64,000 nucleotides of DNA from the NCBI RefSeq assembly GCF_003573695.1, contig NC_039358.1:230405560-230469559 (forward strand). The letters are read 5' to 3'. The notes under the pieces were generated by a model that was given only the letters and a program-made list of their open reading frames with translations, was not told where the DNA came from and ran no database searches. This DNA comes from Papaver somniferum (lineage: Eukaryota > Streptophyta > Magnoliopsida > Ranunculales > Papaveraceae). This document shows, in pieces, positions 33,910 through 43,236 of the stretch (its first letter is position 1; every line of letters starts with the position of its first letter). The position numbers were made by a program, and so were the translations under genes.

Positions 33910-34150
33910 TCAATCTTCTTTAGAAGAATCCGTCTCCGATTCACCCAACTGGTGGTACTCCGTGACTTTGGTTACAATATGGTTGACTTTGGCTTCAAAC
34001 ATGAATGCTTCCCCCTTTTCTTGTAAGTAACGCGTTTTCACGGCTTGATGTTACAAAAACAACACACAAACTTTGTTTGTTTCATAAAATTTGCAAACGA
34101 GTAGATTATGTCGAATTAGTCATAAAGATACTTACGAGTTGTTGATTCAT
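33910..34150 (-). pseudogene. Truncated duplicate of the SANT-like gene
   Basis: The interval 34050-33910 is exactly as long (141 bp) as exon 2 of the SANT gene and still encodes 46 related residues (HQAVKTRYLQEKGEAFMF start, SSKED end). The acceptor before it has changed from GTAG to GTAA, and the first exon is reduced to a few codons (MNQQL then a GT donor near 34133). The DNA on its 3' side, 33683-33870, is nearly the same as 32614-32790 downstream of the intact gene, so a whole gene end was duplicated. Confidence 0.8.
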
Positions 34151-34256
34151 TGTATATAATACCCCCCATTCCTTGGGAAAAATCTACACAAATCACCCAC
34201 CAAATAACAAAAATCTTTCTCTCAAGAAAGCAAGCACGGTTAAAGCTTCACAAGGG

Positions 34257-34727
34257 ATGGGAGATTCATCATCTAGCTCTATTTGCAAAGTAAGTAGAAT
34301 AAACATTACTAACAATATAATCTTCACTACTAGGACGCATAACTAATATAATCTTCTCTTACAAAGTCATCATTGCAAGTGTCAAATTTGCAAGTCACCT
34401 TCTCATCTAGCCATGGACTGTCCTTTTATTTATTCAAAGTGTAGAAGCTGTGATGGGACACGCCGGTTTTGGATTGCAAAAACTGATGATGCTGAAAATG
34501 GAAGAATGTTTCTAAGGTGTTTGAATCACCCAAAGTGCGATGAGTTTCAATGGTTTGACAAAGCTGTTGAACTAGCAGAGTCAAGAGAAAACCACAAGGG
34601 CCAATGCAATCCTATCGATGGGTGTGATGGGTGTTATATGAAGGGAAAGGAATATGTTGAAAGAGAAGAAGAACCAATGAAGATGATCCTTGACACCCCC
34701 ATCCGGACGATGTCTTCGAACAGATGA
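34257..34727 (+). CDS. CCHC zinc-knuckle + GRF zinc-finger protein, intact
   Basis: Two exons, 34257-34289 and 34380-34727, phase 0, give 126 residues starting MGDSSSSSICK. Exon 2 opens with a perfect CX2CX4HX4C knuckle (CQICKSPSHLAMDC) and continues with a GRF-type zinc-finger (KCRSCDGTRRFWIAKTDD, then GRMFLRCLNHPKCDEFQWFD). The tail is acidic. Both finger types bind single-stranded nucleic acid in known proteins; they occur together in topoisomerase III alpha. The exon 2 acceptor was chosen because it keeps the frame; an acceptor at 34366 would shift it. The gene is the only small plus-strand gene in this half of the element, divergent from the truncated SANT copy. A TATATAAT box lies near 34153. 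Confidence 0.7.
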
Positions 34728-34904
34728 AACGCTCAAAGGTTCCACAATTGTTGAAAAGGGATGGAAATAGTTAATCTTTACCCAAATGTAATCCATTATA
34801 TGTTTTTTAGCATGTTTTAATTTAAAGTATCAAATCCAATGTAATAGACTTCTTAGGAATGAAATAAAAGAACATTCGAAATGGATTTATACTCAAAACT
34901 AGCA

Positions 34905-35180
34905 GACTGTCGGCATAGAAGCGACCAATATTACAGTGCCAGTTTTCTGTCGACTATGAAAATTTGGGAAAAAATCATAAAATCGGCATAGATTATAGAA
35001 AAACGACTATGCCGATACCTTCCAATTTCTATACAGGAACATGAAATTTTTAATTTTCTAGTTCCTGTATGGTTTTATGAAACATTTCCTTGCCGGTACA
35101 AGAAATCGGCAATGAACTGTAATTTTCTCGCATGACGGAACCTGTACCGGCGTTGTTGAACCAAAGATTTTCCATGCCGG
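34905..35180. repeat. CCGGCAT/ATGCCGG motif array between GRF gene and PMD gene 2
   Basis: About eight exact or near copies (34911, 34983, 35009, 35092, 35105, 35135, 35148, 35177), several with one changed base (TCGGCAT). It lies between two convergent genes. Confidence 0.75.
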
Positions 35181-35446
35181 AAGCAGTATTAAATAAATCT
35201 TACAAAAATAACATTTCACTAGAAATCTAAACATGTTCAACATAAAGCAATCACTCGAAACCTAAACATGTTCAACACAAACCAAACAACTGGATTATGC
35301 TTAAATGTTCTTAATCCAGGTAACATAAACTAAAAGCAAACCAAACAACTAAAGAGTTAACCATGAGGTACAAACGAAAACAAGTTCGTAATTGTTCAAG
35401 AGGTAACAACCACCATCCAGTAAAAGAAACACAACTAAATAGTTAA

Positions 35447-38400
35447 TCAATTGGTCTTTTGCTTCTTTTGCGCCGGTTTCTTCCTAATTTCACCGAACAA
35501 ATACCTTGCACTAGGGTCAGTTTCTTCAATTTTATCAAGCTTCTCCACGACTTCCTTCACTTCTTCATTGGATAGACCCGCTCCTTCATCGTACTTGCAA
35601 CATAAATGGTTCCTCAACTTGCCAAGCCGACGACGCTAGTTTCATACATACAACACATAATTAGTATATATATGGTCATATAATATTATGTGTACATTAA
35701 ACGACTAAGTAATTAACAATACTTACTAGCAATCCAACAGTCTTATTAAGTTGGACGATCGTAGGTGGTGGCGGTGCGGGAGTTGGAACGGGAGGGTGTT
35801 TCTGGGGTGGAACTTGAACGTCATCCGGGCGGACGACAAAAGGATGTGACCATTGCAAATAATCTTCCATGTAGTTGGCATCAACCTCGTCACCGTTTTT
35901 CGCAAGCTCCCACTTATCCCACTGACTAATATCTACCAAACGACGTGGTTCCCTATCCCTCCAATCTGTTGGATCCGGTTTTGGATCATACTCTACATGC
36001 AACCGATTAGGAGTTGAAAAGCACCAAGAAAGGTCAAGAAAAAAACATTGAAAAGAGTCCGTCTTGATATGTGATAATTGCTTGAATCCAAGTTGGCGCA
36101 TCACACGTGTAGGATTGGCCATAACGTATCCTTTTGGGTGGAACAACGGCCCATGGTAGAATGCAACGTTAGTATACCTCAAAACTTGGAAGTTTACTCT
36201 AACCTCCTTGTAAGGGTCGTAGACAACAACTTGGGTACACATCGCGTCCAAATCCAACCTCATATCGATCAGTCGACCTATGTTACCGGTCTTCGAAGTG
36301 TTGTTGAACTCGTATCTTCTAGCTATAAGCGTATCGGGTTCGGGAAGGTCTTTGATCTTCAAGGAGGTCCAGTACTTGAACAAGGTGGGTAAGTGTACAT
36401 AAGCCCACACATATTCCGAGGTGAAGCAATAAGTTTTGTTTCTAAGTTCACGATAAGGGTAAATGTGAACAATATACATAATACATAAGTTTAAAAACAA
36501 AATTACCTGCAGTTGAGTGAAATTCCTGACAAATTGGTTGGTTTTAGCCTTAGAGGCCCTTCTCATCTCCATCATCAAATGCGCCATTACCCCGGTGCCC
36601 CAAGAATAACCATAGACATCTTCCAATGGATCCAAGTACTGAAGGTAGTTCGCACTAACCCTGTTGCCATTAGTGTCAGGGAATACCCTAGTGCCCAAGA
36701 TGTATAACAGGTATGCAGCGGCAGTATAACGAATTTCTTCAGGGTCCCATCCATCCTCCAAACATATTTTCTTTGTGTTTTCAAACTTCTTCTTTAGTAG
36801 CGTCAACTTGATTGTCTTTGTCCTACCAGACTTGGATTCATAAAAGCTCTCCACAGAAGTTTTGTAGTCCCAACCCAACAGATTCTTAGTCAGAGCGTGC
36901 AACTTCGACCATTCTAGGTACAGAGACTCAATTCCTTCTGCAATTGATTTGCCCGTAACATTCAAGCATAGAATTTTTTGAGCATCATCAGGGATGAAGA
37001 TCATCTCCCAAAAAGGGAAGTGCATGGTATCGGTTTCACCATGATACCTTTCGACGAAGCAATTGACAGTCACGGAATCAGGCTTCACATAATTTTCAAC
37101 CAAAGCATATAGACCATATTCCATTACTATTTATTGGACCTCTTCGCATTCATCGGACAATTTCCAACAATCCGCGACTTGGTTTCGGCAAACACGCACA
37201 GCCTTCGTATGATCCTACAATTAGGAGACAATACAATTAAGATATTTTACATAAATACACAAAAATACATATGCACAAGATAAAAAATACTTACATAGGT
37301 TTGATAGATAGTACGAGCCCACGAGTGCTTGTATCCAAATAGTATTTTCGGTTCCGGAGATTCACTCCAAATTATACCACGTTCAAGGTCAGGTATCATG
37401 TCATTAATATGAGGAAGGTGGGAACCTTTAATTTTCACTTTTCCATTGCCCTTCTTGCCATTGCCTTGTGTTGGCTGTTGACTTGGACCACCAACTTCGC
37501 TTTGGCTTGCTAATTGACTTGGAGGAACCACATTATCTTCATCTTGCTCATCTTGATCATCGTGGTCACGGATTACAGCTCGACTACGGTCACCACCACT
37601 CTCTCAAATTATCCCTCTTGTCTCAGCCCCCAAACGCTTTTTACGACCTTCATCTTTCCCTCGAGGAGGGAGAGATTGAGGAGTATCAAGACCGTCCTTC
37701 CTTCTTCTCTTAGTGACAACATCTTTAGTTTTTCTTTTATTAGCCTCCTTGGCTTTTGACCTATATCATAAAATCACACGAAATGAATGTGAGACAACTC
37801 ACTTTCAGTTTTTCCACCGACATTGACTTACTGAAACAAAGCACGCCGGTTGTCTGTTTCAGCATTAAACAATAACTGTCGAAAATGCCGGTAATCATAT
37901 GTAATTCTCTTGTACGTTTTTAGTCCACTACCGGCATTCTCGAAATAAATCAATTACATGCCTTAACCTGGTGCCGGCATTCAAATCAACCTAAAAATGT
38001 ATGCCGGTACCGGTGATAAATTCATAAACTCTCCTGTATGGTTTAAGTCCACTACCGGCATGCTCGAATTTTCACAAAAGAATGCCGATACTATAAAACG
38101 GCATACAATGGAACCAAATGTCTATGCCGGTACTGGTGACAAATTCATAAACTCTCCTGTATATTTTTAGACCACTACCGGCATACACGAATAGTTATAA
38201 ATGACTGCCGGTACCAAGAACCGCAGGGAATTCGACCCAAATTCTATGCCGGTATCTAAAATTCAGTTTCTGATGAATCTGCGAAGTGAAACCGACATTG
38301 CATTTATCCTAGATTGAATGCCGGAAGGTAAAACCGGCACCGTATTCATATATATTTCAGTGCTTGTAATCACTGAAACTCAATTGTTTCAGTTAGGGTT

Positions 38401-38628
38401 TGCGATTCTAACCTAAACCCATTGCTATAAATCGATTAAAACACTCATAAAGTATTTCAAAATCACTTACCTTCTCACAGAAGCCATGGTTGCGAGAGGT
38501 TGATTGTCTGAATCCGCTGCTTGTTCTTCTTCTTGCTCTTGAGAAATCTTAGCAATTCTTTGTTCCTGTTTTTGTTGAGCAATCGATTTTGAGTTCGATT
38601 GGGCATTCGTTTTCTTTCGTGAAGGCAT
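35447..38628 (-). pseudogene. Plant mobile domain (aminotransferase-like) gene, copy 2
   Basis: Four exons read right to left: 38628-38471 (MPSRKKTNAQSNSKS, Gln/Glu-rich), 37760-37295 (basic, nuclear-signal-like KRKTKDVVTKRRRK, ending ARTIYQTY), 37214-35727 and 35635-35447 (Lys-rich end KKPAQKKQKTN). All junction phases agree. The mobile domain core is ETDTMHFPFWEMIFIPDDAQ at about 37045-36990, with WGTGVMAHLMMEMRRASKAK near 36600-36540. Exon 3 may hide a short intron after NFTQLQ (about 36510). In-frame stops at 37604-37606 (TGA) and 37131-37133 (TAA) probably kill it, otherwise about 766 residues remain. It is less decayed than its paralogue at 28220-31137. Confidence 0.8.
37820..38345. repeat. 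CCGGCAT/ATGCCGG motif array in intron 1 of PMD gene 2
   Basis: About eighteen exact or near copies in both orientations. Part of it is a tandem repeat with a period of about 123 bp: the string CTCCTGTA..TTT..GTCCACTACCGGCAT recurs at about 37905, 38030 and 38153. As in the other two long genes, the array occupies the first intron. Confidence 0.88.
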
Positions 38629-38922
38629 TGTTTATGATTCGGGTAGGTTAATCGTCGAAGAAATTTTTGAATCGACGATTAATCGACGAAGAACGGATGA
38701 AGAACGATGAAGAACGATGATTTTTTTTTTCAAAAACCTAAACCTAGGTCAGTGCCGATAGATGGAAGAATGGGGTATATGTGTTTGGTTTTTAGATTTT
38801 AAGTTTTAGGGGAAAGGGTATAGTAGTCTTTTCATATTTTTTTTTAATTAATCAAAGGGTATTTTAGTATTTTCATGCACAAAAATCACCCCTTAGCACA
38901 CACCATGGGTTGGGGGAAGTAA

Positions 38923-38965
38923 TCAATATCCCCCAATTCCTTTTTTATGCCCCAATTAATTGTTC
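38923..38965 (-). repeat. Right terminal inverted repeat of the Mutator-like element
   Basis: Complement of the left terminal repeat, including CCAATTCCTTTTTTATGCCC. It ends GTTC, directly followed by the TAAATATA duplication. Confidence 0.85.
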
Positions 38966-40000
38966 TAAATATATCCTTATACAATAATAAATATATCCCT
39001 ACTTTTTAATAACCTTGTCCATTCAAAATTAGATTACCTTAATACCCTCACCCATATAATATTTTTCTTTATTTCAAAATGGAATAAATTTCTTCCTCTA
39101 CCGCTTCACCACCACCACCACTAGCACCACCACCAACATTCAACTACTAATCCACCACCAACGTTCAACGACCACCACCTACCAACCGCCACCACCACTA
39201 ATATTCCACCACCACTCCTTCACCACCACCATTACACCACCACCAGTCTTCCACCACCATTACTCTATCGCCGCCATCACCACTAGTCCGCCACCGCCGC
39301 CGCCACTGGTTCAAATATTTTTGTATCAACAACAATAGTTGACCCAAATAAAAATAGAACCAACAGTAGAAGTTGATCCAATTTAGAGGATCAACAATGG
39401 TAGTTGATCCAAAAAAAAAAGAATCAACAGTAGAAGTTTATCCAATTTAGGGGATCAACAATGGTAGTTGATCCCCTAAACTGGATCAACAATGAACGTT
39501 GATCCATGTAAATCGAGTGAACTTGGCGTGAGTCGAACACGCATCATCTGACGTGGAGTCAGTCATGCTACCATTGCACCACAAGTTCAACATTGGAAGA
39601 AATTTACATGATTTAAACTACAAGCATGATTTAAACTACAAAGCATGAATATACTTATCCCAGAAAATATTGTCAACAATAGGAGTTGAAAGGATCAACA
39701 ACAGTAGTTGATCCCATAAAAAATTGGGTCAACAACAAGAGTTGATCCCATAAATGGATCAACAACCTAATTGGTCCCATAAAAAATTGGGTCAACAACA
39801 AATTGATCCCATCAAAATAATTAAGTAGATGCTTTGAAGTTTCAACACCAATTCGAACCGTCTGAACCAATTGAGCACCCCAATAATATGTACAACATGC
39901 ATGAATCTATTCGTGGTGTGGTGTCACTAATATATCCAACACTATGTTTTAGTATCCGCGTATCATTGGGAACACATTCAAAATAATTGAGTAGATGCTT
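38966..40000 (-). repeat. Dispersed repeat, copy 2 (main part)
   Basis: Complementary copy of 1-1275: AT-rich tail (38974-39095, including ATATATCCTTATACAA), CCA-rich tract (39100-39300), GATCAAC/GTTGATCC motifs (39325-39505), the tRNA-Trp-like segment (39518-39588), TTTAAACTACAAGCATG (39612-39628) and more GATCAAC motifs (39660-39815). Its tip is on the far side of the Mutator-like element at 22641-22685. The boundary near 40000 is approximate. Confidence 0.75.
39518..39588 (-). pseudogene. tRNA-Trp(CCA)-derived segment
   Basis: Same 71-base segment as at 330-400, with only a few differences. Here the anticodon stem pairs as CTGAC/GTCAG around a five-base loop TCCAC, again one or two bases short of a normal seven-base loop. 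A and B boxes are intact. Confidence 0.7.
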
Positions 40001-41690
40001 GTGACTGCCTATTCTGAATGGAGGTTGTGTATTCACCTGGTCACGAGACTTGCAGATGCACTCAATTAAGTACTGGTAAGAGTCTTGGTCACCTGCTGCA
40101 ACTAACTATAGGAAAATGAGTAATAATCATACCTGCAACAGTTGTTGAAATATCTATGAGTTGTATAAACACCAAATGCAGGGAACTTAAGTATCTAGAG
40201 TGAAACATTTATACGACAACAAATATTAATCACACCTCACATTTTTGAGCAATGAGACATTGTTCATTAGATAATGAGACAGAGCTCCATTAATCTAAAA
40301 ATTCTAACTAAAACTGGACATTCAACAATAGGTGACAAATGTAAGATTTTCTGCTAGCTTCAGCAAAAGCATATGCAGAAGTTTATGAAGAATATTGCAC
40401 TTTTAACCATGGTTTCAGAAAATACTGCACTTAGCCCTATAAATGTGTGAAAAAAGGATTGCCTCTTCACACATTTTTAAAACTAAAAGTGTTTGCAATG
40501 TATGAGTCGATATTCCAACTGGCTCAATTGACTCATTTGTCTGTTAGGTACTTAACCTAGACCGTACTACTGAAATATTGGAAACTAATGGTAAGAATTC
40601 ATTGTAAATTCAGAACAATTGGAAACTGAGATTTATTAAAGTAAAAAAAAATTGTTTTGTGTTGAATATCTTGTCAAACAATTGAAGTTCAAAGCAATCC
40701 AACGCAAAGAATAGCAGTAGTTTGTCATAACATAAATTATTCATATGAAGGCCAAAACCTAACAACAAAACAAACAATGAATACAAAATTAACTCTCAAA
40801 GTCCCGTACCAGTTGGCTGCGACGAAGGTGGTGATAGTTGCGGAGCTGGTGACTATGAAGATGGTGGTGGTGGAAGTGGTTTGGTTTGATTTGATTTTCA
40901 ATCACAGAACTCTCTTTCTCTTTCTCAAATCTAATCAATCTCAAATCTAATTGATTCATGAATCAGGTGTAAATATGGAGATTTAGATGGCGACTAAGGA
41001 GGTGGTGGTGGTGGTTATGGTGATGGTACTGGTGATGTTAGTTGTGGTGGCGATGGAGATGGTAGTGGTGACGGCAGCGATGAAGATGCTCGATTGGTTT
41101 CGTGTTTTTATCAGAAATGGAGAAGAAGTATATAACACATAAGAGGTTAAAAATGGAAACTATGAAAATTACGATTTTAGATAAAATTTCAAGTATGCCA
41201 CCAGGGATATTTGTAAAGTCTGTTAGGAATATTTATGAAGGCCCATCAAAAATAGGGACAATAATCCAATTTTCACGTAATGAAATGGGTTGAAATGACT
41301 TGGTTTACACTTGGGAAGCATTGATACAGACACAAGGCATGCACATGTCGCCACGTGGACACAAAGACGCTGCCAAGCGCGACCATCTTGTTAATCTTTC
41401 TTGGCGAACAATAACAGGTAGACGAGGTTTGGATCTAGGTGAGGTATAAACACCCAACTTTACATCTCTACAAACCACTCTACATATTAGCCTAGAAATT
41501 GGCATCTTTTATCAAAATATTTTTTAACAAAAGATCGCACCTACACTGGCTAGCTCCATGATGTTTGCTTGAATGAAGGCTTTCATCCCGCCTAATATTG
41601 CTCCCCTTAATTCCTTCATGTGCTGCTATACGGCTTCACATTCTCACTGCCGTACGACTTTTTGGTTCATGAACCTAAGTATCTACCGAG
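40001..41690. other. Intergenic DNA with a GGT-rich tract
   Basis: No gene is supported. The stretch 40810-41090 is another GGT/GAT-rich low-complexity tract followed by AT-rich sequence, possibly a third, diverged member of the dispersed repeat. The 250 bp before the polygalacturonase is its presumed promoter. Confidence 0.5.
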
Positions 41691-41701
41691 AGTAACTGTA
41701 T

Positions 41702-41709
41702 TATAAATA
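41702..41709 (+). promoter_or_regulatory. TATA box of polygalacturonase B
   Basis: TATAAATA with the same following CTTCCA as in front of copy A. Confidence 0.7.
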
Positions 41710-41790
41710 CTTCCACCCGCCTATCATATACATTCAATCAACCTCTCTCTTTTTCTGGTTTCACACTTTCTAGCTAGTGTGACCAAAAAA

Positions 41791-43236
41791 ATGGCTAACG
41801 TAATCGTATTATTCTCTCTTCTCTTCATCGTTGCATTTCCACTATCAATAAATGCAGCAACTTATAATGTTCTAAGATATGGAGCAAAACCAAATGGGAG
41901 AACAGATTCGACAAGATCTTTCCTGCGAGCATGGTCTTTGGCATGTAAATCTAAGAAACCAGCGACAATGTGGGTACCTCGAGGTACTTATTTAGTCAAA
42001 ACAATTGTTTTTGGCGGTCCATGTAGAAACAAAAGAGTTACTGTTCAAATTGATGGTAAAATTCAGGCGCCTCCTGGCAAGAATTATCGGGTTATTGGGA
42101 AGGATCGGAATTGGATTTTGTTCACTGGTATCAATGGTTTGACTATCAATGGTGGTATTTTAGATGGGCGTGGATCTAATTTTTGGAATTGCAGGCGGTA
42201 TGGTGGAAATTGCCCAGACGGTGCAATTGTACGTATATCTTCTTAACTTTTGCTAGCTAGAAAATTTTTCAATTTAATACATATCAATGGCATGAACCTG
42301 ACATGAATTTCTCTGTATGTGCATACGCAGTCGCTATCATTAAACAATGTGAGGAACGGGATAATTAGTGGATTGAAATCGATTGACAGCCAATTTTCTC
42401 ATATGGCTATCAATGGTTGCAAAAATATAATGGTTCGAAGGATGACTATTCTAGCACCAGATCAAAGTCCTAATACGGATGGCATAGACATACAATCATC
42501 AACTGGCGTTAAAATCATCGATTCAAGCATAAAAACTGGTGATGATTGTATTGCTATTGGTCCTGGAACAAAAAAGCTATTGGTTCAGCGTGTAGGATGT
42601 GGACCTGGACACGGTATTAGGTACGAATTATCAGAACAAATCACTAAGAACTTGTTTAATTATATTTTATAATTATGTTTCATAAATGTGCAGCATTGGA
42701 AGTTTGGCAAGAAGTCGGAACGAAGAAGGGGTTCAAGGAATCGTAGTAAAGGATGTAACGTTCACTGGATCAGACAATGGTTTAAGGATTAAAACTTGGC
42801 CGAGACCAAGTAATGGTTTTGTAAAAAATGTTCTCTATCAGAACATTGTTATGAAAAATGTTCGAAATCCTATCATTATTGATCAGGTATATTGTCCCGG
42901 TGGTAACTCACAGTGTTCTAGGCAGGTAAGATGTGATCAAAATTTTCCAATTAAAATATTTCATCAAGTAGCTTATGATTTTTATTTGATATTTTTTAGT
43001 TTTTGTTCAAAAATTAGCATTCTGGAATCAAGATTAGTGGCGTGACGTATCTAAATGTCCGTGGAACATCGGCAACACCAATTGCCGTTAATCTCCATTG
43101 TAGTGCTACTAACCCGTGTAATGGAATCAAATTATACCATGTAAAGCTCACTTATTGGAAGAAGCCGGCTACGACATTTTGCTACAGCGCTATCGGAATA
43201 TCAAAAGGAAAATCTCTTCCAGGAAATTGTTTTTAG
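41791..43236 (+). CDS. Polygalacturonase (GH28 pectinase), copy B
   Basis: Exons 41791-42228, 42331-42620, 42694-42925 and 43018-43236 join in phase to 392 residues, with intron positions identical to copy A. The start is the first ATG (MANVIVLFSLLF), giving a clean signal peptide; a longer reading would need a GTG start. Motifs SPNTDG, GDDC, CGPGHG and RIK are all intact and the length is normal, so it should be an active secreted pectin-degrading enzyme. It is about 70% identical to copy A by eye. The pair arose by duplication, and transposons later pushed the copies apart. Confidence 0.95.

Larger units (their letters stand above)
22686..38965. mobile_element. 16.3-kb Mutator-like element with extra genes
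   Basis: Terminal inverted repeats of about 40 bp: left 22686-22726 begins GAACCATTAATTGGGG, right (complement of 38923-38965) begins GAACAATTAATTGGGG, and both continue with an A-rich run and GGAATTGG. They are flanked by TAAATATA on both sides. The interior encodes a FAR1/MULE transposase frame joined to AT-hook repeats and an OTU protease domain (plus strand), a CCHC + GRF zinc-finger gene (plus), and on the minus strand two plant-mobile-domain genes, a SANT/Myb-like gene with a truncated copy, and an unknown ORF. CCGGCAT-type motifs fill introns and spacers. The transposase is broken, so this copy is not autonomous now, but three small ORFs remain intact. An 8-bp duplication is at the short end of the usual 8-11 bp for Mutator elements. 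Confidence 0.9.

Noticed and set aside
23221..38345. Regularly recurring short repeats that could suggest a CRISPR array
   Set aside because: Motif is 7-8 bp, in both orientations, at irregular spacing, within plant introns and spacers; no cas genes; eukaryotic context.
41779..41790. Earlier start of polygalacturonase B (extra MTKK)
   Set aside because: It would need a GTG start; the ATG at 41791 gives a normal signal peptide and matches copy A.
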